Positions 42,144-50,324 of a stretch of DNA of 53,620 nt are shown here, piece after piece (the first letter of the stretch is position 1; every line of letters begins with the position of its first letter). The notes below the pieces were generated by a model. It saw only the letters and a list, made by a program, of their open reading frames with translations. It was not told the origin of the DNA and ran no database searches. The translations under genes and the position numbers were made by a program. Source of the DNA: Prevotellaceae bacterium (GTDB lineage Bacteria; Bacteroidota; Bacteroidia; Bacteroidales; Bacteroidaceae). The stretch lies in assembly GCA_029226205.1 (NCBI GenBank), contig JAQXXT010000100.1, positions 1 through 53,620 of the forward strand, in the 5' to 3' direction.

Positions 42144-42899
42144 TTAGAATTTAAACAGATCGGATGTGGTCAGCAAGCCCGTGTGATCCTTCGTATACTC
42201 AGCGGCGAGGACAGCGCCAAGGGCGAAACCCTTACGGCTGTGGGCATCATGGGTGATGGTGATCTTGTCGGCCTCACTGTCGTAGCTGATGCTATGGATG
42301 CCCGGCACCTCGTCGTGGCGGACGGAGTTGATGAGCAGCTCGTCAGCCTTGTGGTCGGCAGAGCCCTCCACACGACCATCATCCCATGTCGTCGTGCCCT
42401 TCTTCCAGTCCTTCTTGCGGTCGAGGTCGTTCACGATCTCCTCAGCAAGGGTGATGGCGGTACCCGACGGCGCGTCGAGCTTATGGATATGATGCGTCTC
42501 GGTCATCTCCACGTCATACTGTGGGAATCCGTTCATGATCTTGGCCAGATAACGGTTGACAGCGGAGAAGATAGCCACGCCGATAGAGAAATTGCTGGCC
42601 CAGAAAAGGGTCTGCTTGCCGTCTTTCGTCAACGCCTCAACATCAGCCTTGTGGTCCTTCATCCAGCCCGTAGAACCGCTGACAACCTTCACATGATGCT
42701 TGAAGGCACGGAGATAGTTATCATAGGCTGCTGTGGGATTGGTGAACTCGATGGCGACATCGGCACTGGCAAAGGCCGGAGAATCGAAGTCGTCCTGGTT
42801 GTCTACGTCAATCTTGCATACGATCTCATGGCCACGCTCCAGGGCGATCTGCTCGATCATATGACCCATCTTGCCGTAGCCGATTAAAGCAATTTTCAT
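42144..42899 (-). CDS. dapB: 4-hydroxy-tetrahydrodipicolinate reductase
   Basis: The 251-residue cytosolic enzyme reduces the dihydrodipicolinate precursor with NAD(P)H in the diaminopimelate/lysine pathway. It has the nucleotide site 'LIGYGKMGHMIEQIA' at the N-terminus and the substrate motif 'ETHHIHKLDAPSGTA' near residues 135-150, including the HH and K residues used in catalysis. Its promoter is at 42931-42938. Cotranscription with lepB just downstream links peptidoglycan precursor supply and secretion, an arrangement common in Bacteroidales. Confidence 0.95.
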   Translation of the reverse strand: MKIALIGYGKMGHMIEQIALERGHEIVCKIDVDNQDDFDSPAFASADVAIEFTNPTAAYDNYLRAFKHHVKVVSGSTGWMKDHKADVEALTKDGKQTLFWASNFSIGVAIFSAVNRYLAKIMNGFPQYDVEMTETHHIHKLDAPSGTAITLAEEIVNDLDRKKDWKKGTTTWDDGRVEGSADHKADELLINSVRHDEVPGIHSISYDSEADKITITHDAHSRKGFALGAVLAAEYTKDHTGLLTTSDLFKF

Positions 42900-42930
42900 A
42901 ATTTTCTAATTCGAATTAAAAACGTTTTGG

Positions 42931-42938
42931 CAAAGATA
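42931..42938 (-). promoter_or_regulatory. -7 promoter box of the dapB-lepB operon
   Basis: TATCTTTG on the minus strand, 32 bases before the dapB ATG. Confidence 0.65.
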
Positions 42939-42982
42939 CAATATTTTTTCAGGAAAAAGGTACCCTGTTGCAATATTTTTTG

Positions 42983-42990
42983 TATTTTTG
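42983..42990 (+). promoter_or_regulatory. -7 promoter box for the DUF2851 gene, short leader
   Basis: TATTTTTG ends 13 bases before the first ATG (43003). It is divergent from the dapB promoter. Confidence 0.6.
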
Positions 42991-43002
42991 CACATACCTA
43001 TA

Positions 43003-44307
43003 ATGAAGAAGCCTATGGAACAACTCTTGCACTATGTCTGGAAACACAAGCTATTCCCCCTGCGCCCGCTGACGACGACGGACGGACAGACGGTGGAAGT
43101 GATCGACCCGGGACTGCACAACCGCAATGCCGGACCCGACTTCTTCAATGCCAAAATAAAGATCGGCAATACCCTCTGGGTGGGCAACGTGGAGATCCAC
43201 GACCGGGCCTCTGACTGGTTTCTTCATGGCCACGACCAGGACAGCCATTACGACAATGTCATCCTCCATGTCTGCGGTATCGTGGACGTCGAGGCAAAAA
43301 ACAGCCGGGGAGAGGTGCTCACGCAGATGCAGCTCGATGTCCCCCGGAGCGTACGGGTTAATTACCAGCAGTTGATCAACACCGACACCTATCCACCGTG
43401 CTACCGCGTCATCCCTACCCTCTCGCGCCTCACCGTCCATTCGTGGATGAGTGCCTTGCAGACGGAGCGACTCGAACAGAAGACGGAGGCGATAGCAAAG
43501 CGCGTGGACGACTGCGGCGGCGACTGGGAGAGTGCCTACTTCGTCACCCTCGCCCGCAACTACGGCTTCGGCATCAACAACGACACCTTCGAGCAGTGGG
43601 CCCGCGCCATTCCGCTCCACGATGTCGACCACCACCGCGACAATCTCTTCCAGATTGAGGCGATATTCATGGGGCAGGCCGGACTACTCGACATCGACTC
43701 CGTGCCGAAGCGATATCAGAAAGACGCGCTTGGCGAGGGCTATTTCAATAAGCTGAGGGAGGAATATCTCTATCTCGCCCATAAGTTCAACCTGCAGCCC
43801 ATCGACTGGCATCTGTGGCGCTTCCTACGGCTGCGCCCGCAGAACTTCCCGCACATCCGCATCTCGCAGTTGGCCAACCTTTACTACCAGCACAAGGCGG
43901 GGCTGAGCCAGCTTCTCGAGGCCGACTCCATCAAGGCGATGAACGAGATCCTGCGCGTCGGAGTGACCCCTTACTGGGAGACGCATTATACTTTCGGCTC
44001 AACGAGTACGAAGAATGGCAAGCACCTCTCACCCTTCAGCCTCAACCTGCTGCTCATCAACACCGCCGTGCCAATACTCTTCGCCTACGGACGCCATAAG
44101 CAGGACGACACCCTCTGCGACCGTGCTTTCGACATCCTCGAACAGCTCAAGGCGGAGAAGAACCATATCATCACGATGTGGCAGGAAGTAGGACTCCCTG
44201 TAGACAATGCCGGCGACAGTCAGGCACTCATCCAGTTGAAGAAGGAATACTGCGATAAGAAAGACTGCCTCCGCTGCCGCTTCGGTTATGAATATCTGAA
44301 AAAATAA
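43003..44307 (+). CDS. DUF2851 family protein, function unknown
   Basis: The 434-residue cytosolic protein shows the DUF2851 N-terminus 'MEQLLHYVWKHKLFP', then 'GLHNRNAGPDFFNAKIKIG' and 'LWVGNVEIHDRASDW', and ends with four closely spaced cysteines ('YCDKKDCLRCRFGYEYL') that may bind metal or an Fe-S cluster. The acidic and His residues in the N-terminal part suggest a nuclease-like fold, but this is inference. The start is the ATG at 43003 or, closer to homologues, 43015. An inverted-repeat element follows. Confidence 0.85.
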   Translation: MKKPMEQLLHYVWKHKLFPLRPLTTTDGQTVEVIDPGLHNRNAGPDFFNAKIKIGNTLWVGNVEIHDRASDWFLHGHDQDSHYDNVILHVCGIVDVEAKNSRGEVLTQMQLDVPRSVRVNYQQLINTDTYPPCYRVIPTLSRLTVHSWMSALQTERLEQKTEAIAKRVDDCGGDWESAYFVTLARNYGFGINNDTFEQWARAIPLHDVDHHRDNLFQIEAIFMGQAGLLDIDSVPKRYQKDALGEGYFNKLREEYLYLAHKFNLQPIDWHLWRFLRLRPQNFPHIRISQLANLYYQHKAGLSQLLEADSIKAMNEILRVGVTPYWETHYTFGSTSTKNGKHLSPFSLNLLLINTAVPILFAYGRHKQDDTLCDRAFDILEQLKAEKNHIITMWQEVGLPVDNAGDSQALIQLKKEYCDKKDCLRCRFGYEYLKK

Positions 44308-44315
44308 CAAACCAC

Positions 44316-44430
44316 CGTAGGGGCGGCCCTTGTGGCCGTCCTAATGGAGCAAACGTAGGGACATGATTTATCATGATCCGTCCAACATGACATCAAAGGA
44401 GTTAGAACGGCCACAAGGGCCGCCCCTACG
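44316..44430. repeat. inverted-repeat element F (REPIN-like), full form
   Basis: The left arm CGTAGGGGCGGCCCTTGTGG continues CCGTCCTAA; the core contains GTAGGGACATGATTTATCAT; the right arm is TTAGAACGGCCACAAGGGCC then GCCCCTACG. It lies between the DUF2851 and thioesterase genes. Confidence 0.88.
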
Positions 44431-44454
44431 AAGTAATATCAAAACAAAATAAAA

Positions 44455-44865
44455 ATGGAAAAGAATCATCCTTACGTCTTTGAGACGCGACTGGAAGTAA
44501 GAGACTATGAATGCGATATCGAGGGTATCGTCAACAATGCCAACTATCTGCATTATTTCGAACATACGCGCCACCGCTTCCTCCAGAAGACCGGACTAAG
44601 TTTCAAGGATATGCACGAGAAGGGCACCGATGCCGTCGTAGCCCGTATGACGCTCGAATACAAGACGCCGCTGCAGTGCGACGACTTCATGATCTCCAAA
44701 CTATGGATTGAGAAGCAGGGCGTCCGCTATATCTTCCACCAGGATATCTACCGCGAGCGCGACAACAGGCTCTCCTGCCGTGCGAAGGTGGAGCTCGTCT
44801 GCCTCGTCAACGGCCGCCTCGCCATCAGTCCCGAATACGATAAGGCCTTTGAGCCATACATGTAA
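44455..44865 (+). CDS. acyl-CoA thioesterase, hotdog fold (YbgC/4HBT family)
   Basis: The 136-residue protein has the 4HBT-type motif 'VRDYECDIEGIVNNANYLHYFEHTRHRF' (split): an Asp near residue 20 and the conserved central helix 'NNANYLHYFEH'. It should hydrolyse an acyl-CoA or acyl-ACP in the cytosol. The substrate is not evident. It is flanked on both sides by inverted-repeat elements and followed by dprA. Confidence 0.88.
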   Translation: MEKNHPYVFETRLEVRDYECDIEGIVNNANYLHYFEHTRHRFLQKTGLSFKDMHEKGTDAVVARMTLEYKTPLQCDDFMISKLWIEKQGVRYIFHQDIYRERDNRLSCRAKVELVCLVNGRLAISPEYDKAFEPYM

Positions 44866-44869
44866 TCCA

Positions 44870-44980
44870 CGTAGGGGCACCCCTTGTGGGCGCCCGCTGA
44901 CCGACAGGTCGGAGGTTTGAGCATCGTGGGGAAATTTGTTGAATATCCTGTTAGGACGGCCACAAGGGCCGCCCCTACGG
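44870..44980. repeat. inverted-repeat element G, full arms with unrelated core
   Basis: The left arm CGTAGGGGCACCCCTTGTGG continues GCGCCC; the right arm is TTAGGACGGCCACAAGGGCC then GCCCCTACGG. The 50-base core has a CCGACAGGTCGG palindrome instead of the CATGAT module, so the core is exchangeable. Confidence 0.85.
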
Positions 44981-44995
44981 TGTAAATATATTAGA

Positions 44996-46129
44996 ATGTC
45001 ATCAGATCAAGAAATTATCGACTCCATCGCACTGACAAGACTGAACTACTTCTCTCTTGCCGGTCTGCTGCAGCTCTACCGCCGCCTCGGCAGTGCCCGG
45101 GAGGTGATAGAGCATAGGAAGGATATCCGCGACATCCTCCCCGATGCCCATCCGCGCCTCATCGAAGCCTTACAGCATATCGATGAGCCACTGAAGCGGG
45201 CGGAGGTGGAGTATGCGTGGGACCAGCGACATGGCGTCCATGTGCTCTGTCTGAATGATCCCGATTATCCCCAACGGCTGAAAGAAGTCGATGATGCCCC
45301 CCTTGTGCTCTTCTATAAGGGGAATACGGACTTGAATCAGCGCCATGTCATCGATATTGTCGGCACACGCCGTTGTACGACATACGGACAAGATATCATC
45401 CGACATTTCATCAAAGAGCTGAAAGCCTACTGTCCGGAGGTACTCATCGTCAGTGGACTGGCCTATGGCGTGGATATCTGTGCCCATCGCAATGCCTTGG
45501 AGAATGATTTCCCCACCGTCGGCGTCCTCGCCCATGGCCTCGACGATCTCTATCCGGCCGCCCATCGGGAGACAGCGAAGAAAATGATCAACAACGGAGG
45601 ACTCATCACGGAGTTTCTTACCCAGACAAGGGCAGAGAAAGTCAACTTCATCCGCCGTAACCGTATCGTCGCCGGGATGAGCGATGCCACAATCCTCGTG
45701 GAGAGTGCCTTTAAAGGTGGCGGCCTCATCACCACAGGCATCGCCCAGGACTATGGCCGTGATGTCTTCGCTTTCCCCGGACCCGTCATCAACGCGCCGT
45801 ATAGTGAGGGCTGCAATAATCTCATCCGAGATGGAGGCGCAGGCCTCATCTCCAGTGCCGAAGATTTTGTCAAGGCTATGGGCTGGCAGAGTGATGCCGT
45901 ACTCTATGAAGCCAAACGAAAAGGCATTGAACGCCAGCTCTTCGTCGACCTCAGTCCGGAGGAAGAGTTGATCGTCAATGCCTTAAAGGAGAAAGATAAT
46001 CAACAGATGAATATGTTAACGGTCAAGACGAATATCCCCATCGGTCGTCTCACCGCCCTCCTCTTTCAGTTGGAGATGAAGGGAGTGGTGAAGGCGATGG
46101 CCGGAGGAGTGTATCATCTGTTAAGTTGA
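44996..46129 (+). CDS. dprA: DNA-processing protein DprA
   Basis: The 377-residue cytosolic protein loads RecA on incoming single-stranded DNA during transformation. After an N-terminal helical domain, the Rossmann-like core contains 'VGTRRCTTYGQDI', 'SGLAYGVDICAHRNALEN' and 'RNRIVAGMSDATILVESAFKGG' (split), all DprA hallmarks, and a winged-helix tail from about 310 ('NMLTVKTNIPIGRLTALLFQLEM', split). The ATG at 44996 is used; the longer frame reads an inverted-repeat arm. Its 3' end overlaps the converging gene at 46114 by 16 bases. Confidence 0.93.
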   Translation: MSSDQEIIDSIALTRLNYFSLAGLLQLYRRLGSAREVIEHRKDIRDILPDAHPRLIEALQHIDEPLKRAEVEYAWDQRHGVHVLCLNDPDYPQRLKEVDDAPLVLFYKGNTDLNQRHVIDIVGTRRCTTYGQDIIRHFIKELKAYCPEVLIVSGLAYGVDICAHRNALENDFPTVGVLAHGLDDLYPAAHRETAKKMINNGGLITEFLTQTRAEKVNFIRRNRIVAGMSDATILVESAFKGGGLITTGIAQDYGRDVFAFPGPVINAPYSEGCNNLIRDGGAGLISSAEDFVKAMGWQSDAVLYEAKRKGIERQLFVDLSPEEELIVNALKEKDNQQMNMLTVKTNIPIGRLTALLFQLEMKGVVKAMAGGVYHLLS

Positions 46130-47214
46130 ATAATCTTTTTACCATGAAGAATGCAGATACCCTTCGGCTGAGCCATGCGCTGACCCATCAGATTATAATA
46201 GGCGGCCTGCTCACGATGATCGCCGGAGACGGCATTGATCTTCGTGGAAATGGAAGAGACGACGCGGACCTCCTGAAGGGTATAGCTCTGACCCTTCACG
46301 ACGAAGCCACTACGCAGCAGATCAACATTATCATCGGTGACCTCGAGGGTGAAGTTACCGTCGAAATCATTATATTTCTCATGGTCTGTCGTCAGGAAAA
46401 CAGAGAAGTCGGGTGCTGCCACCTGAATCTGAGACGGCGCATCCTCGGTGGAAGCAGAGGCATCACCGACAAAGACGAGCTTGTCGCCAACCTTCAGATT
46501 CTCATCCTTCAGTGCCAATACATTATTCCAACCATTGGGATCGAAGGAGCCCATCCACGGCAGCTCTTCAAACGTCAGTACGGGGGCCTTCTCTACCGTT
46601 ACTGAACTGAGCACGAAATGCTGGCCTTTCACAACGAATCCGGAGTCGAGCAGATCTCGCGTGGCGGCATCATCAATAGAGAGGGTATAGCTGCCATTGC
46701 TGAAATCTACAAGATTCCAGTCACCCTTTGTAAAAAAAGTAGAGAAATCGGGCGTTGCCACCTGCAGCTGTGCATAAGAGCCTGTAGCGGAGCCCGAAAA
46801 GATCAGTTTGTCGCCGGCCTTCAGTTCTTTATCCTGCAAAGCCAACTGACTGTTCCAATTGTTAGGATCAAAGGATCCCGACCAAGGGAGAGACTGATAC
46901 TCAATTCCACTTGTCGTATCGGAAGATGTATTATCGGAAGAAGAATCATCGGAAGACTTCTTGAGGACTTCCACGGACTTCAACGTAAAGTTCTGACCTT
47001 TCACATAAATACCACCATTGATGGCATTGAGATTGTCGCCGGTGACGACGAGCTTGTAGACCCCTAACGAGAAGTCAGCGTAAGGGCCGTCAATCTGAGC
47101 CCAGTTTTGGGCGTCGAAAGATCCCGACCAAACTGCCGAGCTCTTGGCGAAAACGCAAATGACACCGGCAAGCAGTACCATTAATGCACATAAGAAAAAT
47201 TTTTTGTTCATCAT
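46114..47214 (-). CDS. secreted protein of tandem beta-rich repeats with YNL-GQ tail
   Basis: The 366-residue protein has a signal peptide (to about residue 24, VFAKSS) and three copies of one domain. Copy 1 (about 25-85) lacks the middle. Copies 2 (about 108-215) and 3 (about 222-325) follow the pattern LPWxGSFDPNxWN, LKxGDKLxF, Q(L/I)QVAxPDFS, LxxSGFVVKGQ, SVxVE. A Ser/Asp-rich linker separates copies 1 and 2. The C-terminus ('YYNLMGQRMAQPKGICILHG') resembles the tail common on exported Prevotella proteins. The C-terminal domain of the PUL lipoprotein at 10941 follows the same pattern, so sugar binding is possible but unproven. The start is at the paired ATGs 47214/47211. Confidence 0.75.
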   Translation of the reverse strand: MMNKKFFLCALMVLLAGVICVFAKSSAVWSGSFDAQNWAQIDGPYADFSLGVYKLVVTGDNLNAINGGIYVKGQNFTLKSVEVLKKSSDDSSSDNTSSDTTSGIEYQSLPWSGSFDPNNWNSQLALQDKELKAGDKLIFSGSATGSYAQLQVATPDFSTFFTKGDWNLVDFSNGSYTLSIDDAATRDLLDSGFVVKGQHFVLSSVTVEKAPVLTFEELPWMGSFDPNGWNNVLALKDENLKVGDKLVFVGDASASTEDAPSQIQVAAPDFSVFLTTDHEKYNDFDGNFTLEVTDDNVDLLRSGFVVKGQSYTLQEVRVVSSISTKINAVSGDHREQAAYYNLMGQRMAQPKGICILHGKKIIQLNR

Positions 47215-47256
47215 GAGTTTAGTGTTGAAATATGAGTATTCATTCGTAACCGGAGG

Positions 47257-47264
47257 CAAAATTA
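47257..47264 (-). promoter_or_regulatory. -7 promoter box of the repeat-protein gene
   Basis: TAATTTTG on the minus strand, 43 bases before the ATG at 47214. Confidence 0.6.
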
Positions 47265-47307
47265 AGGAATTTTATTTTGATGATAAAGAAAAAGAGGTGT
47301 AAAAAAA

Positions 47308-47337
47308 GGGGACCGTACAAATGCGGTCCCCTTTTTC
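47308..47337 (-). terminator. bidirectional intrinsic terminator
   Basis: GGGGACCG (47308-47315) pairs perfectly with CGGTCCCC (47324-47331) around an eight-base loop. On the minus strand it is followed by seven T, so it ends the 47377-50048 operon. On the plus strand five T follow. Confidence 0.88.
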
Positions 47338-47376
47338 TATTATTCGTCCACCCTACGGCAGTTTTACTATTTACTT

Positions 47377-47592
47377 TTATTCGTCCCAATCAAAATACTT
47401 ATTCTGCTTGGCCTCATTGATCACGTCGGGGATGCCATCATCGGTTGTCTTGACAGAGATAACCCCACTATCACTACCGTCATCCAGTTGCACATGGCTA
47501 TTATTCTGCACTGATCCTGCTGCCATGAGGCTTTCCTGGCTCATGCGGATCATCCGCACACAAGGCTGCTGATAAATTCTTTTCATTCTCAT
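47377..47592 (-). CDS. small acidic Prevotella-type protein downstream of a secreted protein, function unknown
   Basis: The 71-residue protein reads MRMKRIYQQPCVRMIRMSQE at the basic N-terminus, then 'SLMAAGSVQ' and an acidic C-terminal half ending 'NKYFDWDE'. Small proteins of this form (basic 'KxYxxP' start, 'LLAAS'-like centre, acidic Gly/Asp-rich end) recur in Prevotella next to secreted-protein genes, but no function is known to me. It starts 2 bases after the upstream gene's stop, so the two are translationally linked, and ends before a strong terminator. An alternative start is the ATG at 47586. Confidence 0.7.
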   Translation of the reverse strand: MRMKRIYQQPCVRMIRMSQESLMAAGSVQNNSHVQLDDGSDSGVISVKTTDDGIPDVINEAKQNKYFDWDE

Positions 47593-47594
47593 TG

Positions 47595-50048
47595 TTATTT
47601 CACGATATATTGGTGTCCATTCATTATATACATTCCTGCGGGGAGACCGGCGAGGCTGTTGCCCTCGCGGACTTTCTGCCCGTTGAGGTTATAGATGCCC
47701 GTAGCTTTGGCCGTCGGAGCGACGGTATGAGAGATGATATCCGTGGGAACTACATCATCATCATCAAAAGCCCACGTTACTGCATCATCGCGCTTAGCGG
47801 TGGTGCCACTATTCATGACCACGTTAGGGTTATCAAACAGCGCCTTCAACTTGTGCGTCAGCTGTACATAAGCCAGTCCGGACTTAATCTGACGATCCTT
47901 CGATACATTCGGGTAGAGGGCGCCATTGTAGAAGAAATAATCACAAGGAGAAGTCTCCGTAGTTGCATCATACTTGCTCAGCGTCGTATAGTCATCCACA
48001 CCCGTGATATTCTCTACCTCACCCGTGGAGTTATTCCTCATCTTGATCACGGGGGCCGTGGAGATGAACGTCATCTTCTGGTCCTTGAGATAAGTATCAA
48101 ACTTACTCTTCTCGTCATCGGTGAAGTTACTGCCATAGGTGAATGCCGGAGTATAGAAGGTATAGGTAGCATAATCACGCGTGTTCGCACGGACGCCATT
48201 AAAGGTGAAGTCACTCTTATCCGCACTCAGTTTGACGATATACGGATAGTTGGCACGGATAGACGTAGCGGCCTTGAAATGGATCTTTACATAGTAGTCA
48301 TAGCCTTTCGTGCTGTTTGCCTTCTTCGTCACCTTGGCATTACCAAGCTCAAGGATCTTTGCGTCAGAGCCGAATACCTTGTGCATCTCATCACTCGTCA
48401 TGTTGTAAGACAGGGAGATGGGCTTATAGATCGAAGCGGAGAGCTTATGCGTGAACGCTGCCATGCCACTGACATACTTGGCGACCTCAGTAGGAATGAT
48501 GCTGACGGAGTTAATCGTAATATTCTGCCCCTTGATACGGATACCATGCTGCTGAATATTACTCATCATTCCCGTCATCACGCCGTCAGCGCCCGTCACC
48601 GGTACATTGTTGCTACCATCGTTATGAAACTTCGTAATGGCATCGCTGAAGACGATATCCACATTATTCGTACCCGTAGAAAGGCCGAGGTAGTTATGGT
48701 ACACATAGCTGCCATCGGTATTGCTGGCACGATAGCGGGTATAATAGCCATAGTAACCATTGGCATCGGCGGTAGGATCACAGACGGCAATCAGAGGATT
48801 ATCCCCCGTAGACGTATAGTTCACGCGGATGATGCCATTCTTCGTATTGTCAATCTGGCCGTTGCTGCTGTTACTATCCTTATATTTGAAGTAGTCGCCG
48901 GAGATGTCGAGATAGTCATTAGACAAAGATTTCAGCGTCTTACTCTGCGAATAAGTGCTGCGAGCCTCTCTGCTGCGGTCATCCCAATCAGAATACTTGC
49001 GCTTAGCTTCATCATAATGAAGGAAGTAGATGCCCGAGAGGGTGAAGTCATTGCCGCCGATCCACAGATTGTTGTTATCGATCAGGTCCTTCAATGTCGT
49101 ATTGACCGTGATATCCATGTATTTCCAACCATTGATACTGAACTTATCAGAGCCCGACATGATAGCTTCACTCGTCTTCCAGTTTTTCAAGAAGCAATAG
49201 GAGTCCTCCTCAGCATTGCGGAAGACGACACGCATGACATCGCCCTTCACGACATAGTTCCTGACCGATGAGAAGTCGAGCGGATTATTGTTCTCACGCT
49301 GATACCAGTCCGATATATAATAAGGTGTGATACCGGCATCGGTATAGGTACCACTATTCTGCTTATGGTTCGTATCCTCCGTACGGTTACCGAGATAGGC
49401 AGCATTACGCTCCTTGGCTAGGGTCTTGGAGAAATAAGACAAATAGACGGCAATAATCTTCAAGTGCTTGCCCTCAAGAGCCATATCATGCTTACCAAGG
49501 AGAGTAAGGTTGTCGAACGTCAAAGTTACAGAGCCATCGGTAGTGCCAAGATCCTTATAATCTTGCTTAGTGTCAGATGTTGAGCTGAAATTACAGAAGC
49601 CATACCATTTGTTATCACTACTTGAATAATATTTCGGAGAGATTTGGGCTGGATCAGAAGATGTAGCCCCATCAACCAAATACTTTACGGTGATGGCAAC
49701 CTTAAGATCCGGATAATCATTCTTCAATACAGAGATTGGATCCGTTTTTGTATCCGACTTGAAGAGACTCTTGTCAATAAACAAGGCACGCTCCCATTTG
49801 CCGGTAGAGAAATAATAACCATTGTTGGCATCAGCGACAAAGCCATTCGTCGTCGTTACAGAGGAGACCCAGGCAGTCTCATTCGTTGTAGACGAGCCAT
49901 TTTCCTCATTACCATTCGAATAGACGGTGGACGTACTGTTGACGGTGTTCGCCGCAGCCTTCCAGGAGAAGATGACGTTCGTGTCATCGGCGGCCCGCAT
50001 CTGCAGGAAGCAGAGGGTCATCCCTAAGAGAAATAATAATCTGTTCAT
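47595..50048 (-). CDS. large secreted multi-domain beta-rich protein, YNL-GQ tail, function unknown
   Basis: The 817-residue protein has a signal peptide (to about residue 19, LQMRAAD). Several diverged beta-sandwich units follow: one near 130-210 ('KHLKIIAVYLSYF'), one near 250-350 ('VKGDVMRVVFRNAEEDSY', 'LWIGGNDFTLSGIYFLHY') and one near 380-530 ('IRVNYTSTGDNPLIAV', 'GIRIKGQNITINSVSII'). They share the closing pattern K/G-G-x-x-F/I-T-x-x-x-I/V with the repeats at 46114. A later module ('YPYIVKLSAD', 'FISTAPVI', 'GLAYVQLTHKL') is common in exported Bacteroidales proteins. It ends 'TGIYNLNGQKVREG...YIVK'. No catalytic motif is visible. It has its own promoter and is followed by the small acidic gene. 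Confidence 0.72.
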   Translation of the reverse strand: MNRLLFLLGMTLCFLQMRAADDTNVIFSWKAAANTVNSTSTVYSNGNEENGSSTTNETAWVSSVTTTNGFVADANNGYYFSTGKWERALFIDKSLFKSDTKTDPISVLKNDYPDLKVAITVKYLVDGATSSDPAQISPKYYSSSDNKWYGFCNFSSTSDTKQDYKDLGTTDGSVTLTFDNLTLLGKHDMALEGKHLKIIAVYLSYFSKTLAKERNAAYLGNRTEDTNHKQNSGTYTDAGITPYYISDWYQRENNNPLDFSSVRNYVVKGDVMRVVFRNAEEDSYCFLKNWKTSEAIMSGSDKFSINGWKYMDITVNTTLKDLIDNNNLWIGGNDFTLSGIYFLHYDEAKRKYSDWDDRSREARSTYSQSKTLKSLSNDYLDISGDYFKYKDSNSSNGQIDNTKNGIIRVNYTSTGDNPLIAVCDPTADANGYYGYYTRYRASNTDGSYVYHNYLGLSTGTNNVDIVFSDAITKFHNDGSNNVPVTGADGVMTGMMSNIQQHGIRIKGQNITINSVSIIPTEVAKYVSGMAAFTHKLSASIYKPISLSYNMTSDEMHKVFGSDAKILELGNAKVTKKANSTKGYDYYVKIHFKAATSIRANYPYIVKLSADKSDFTFNGVRANTRDYATYTFYTPAFTYGSNFTDDEKSKFDTYLKDQKMTFISTAPVIKMRNNSTGEVENITGVDDYTTLSKYDATTETSPCDYFFYNGALYPNVSKDRQIKSGLAYVQLTHKLKALFDNPNVVMNSGTTAKRDDAVTWAFDDDDVVPTDIISHTVAPTAKATGIYNLNGQKVREGNSLAGLPAGMYIMNGHQYIVK

Positions 50049-50128
50049 TGTAGTATGATCGTTTGTTGAAAATGCAGTCGTTAAGTGTTGTGGACAAAGA
50101 ATCAATCAAGGTAGTTATTTCGTGGCTG

Positions 50129-50136
50129 CAAAATTA
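50129..50136 (-). promoter_or_regulatory. -7 promoter box of the 817-residue secreted-protein operon
   Basis: TAATTTTG on the minus strand, 81 bases upstream of the ATG at 50048. Confidence 0.6.
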
Positions 50137-50172
50137 GAACATTTTCAAAAAATAAAGACACTCCAACAAACT

Positions 50173-50208
50173 AAAAAAGAGGGCGTTGAACAAACGACAC
50201 CCTCTTTT
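50173..50208 (-). terminator. intrinsic terminator downstream of the OPT transporter
   Basis: AAAAAAGAGGG (50173-50183) pairs with CCCTCTTTT (50200-50208); inner CGTT/AACG extends the stem. On the minus strand six T follow. It lies 120 bases after the OPT stop, beyond element H. Confidence 0.75.
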
Positions 50209-50224
50209 GCGACAAATCATCCAC

Positions 50225-50314
50225 CGTAGGAGCGGCCCTTGTGGCCGTCCTAACTCTACGACATGGCGGAACATGATCTTCCCGGTTAGGGCGGCCACAA
50301 GGGCTGCCCCTACG
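50225..50314. repeat. inverted-repeat element H (REPIN-like)
   Basis: The left arm CGTAGGAGCGGCCCTTGTGG continues CCGTCCTAA; the right arm is TTAGGGCGGCCACAAGGGCT then GCCCCTACG. The core keeps only part of the CATGAT module (GGCGGAACATGAT). It lies between the OPT stop and its terminator. Confidence 0.87.
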
Positions 50315-50324
50315 AGGAAAAAGA

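Noticed and set aside
40731..42887. 718-codon open frame on the plus strand
   Set aside because: It is exactly antisense to dapB and lepB, which have clear motifs; a by-product of GC-rich codon use.
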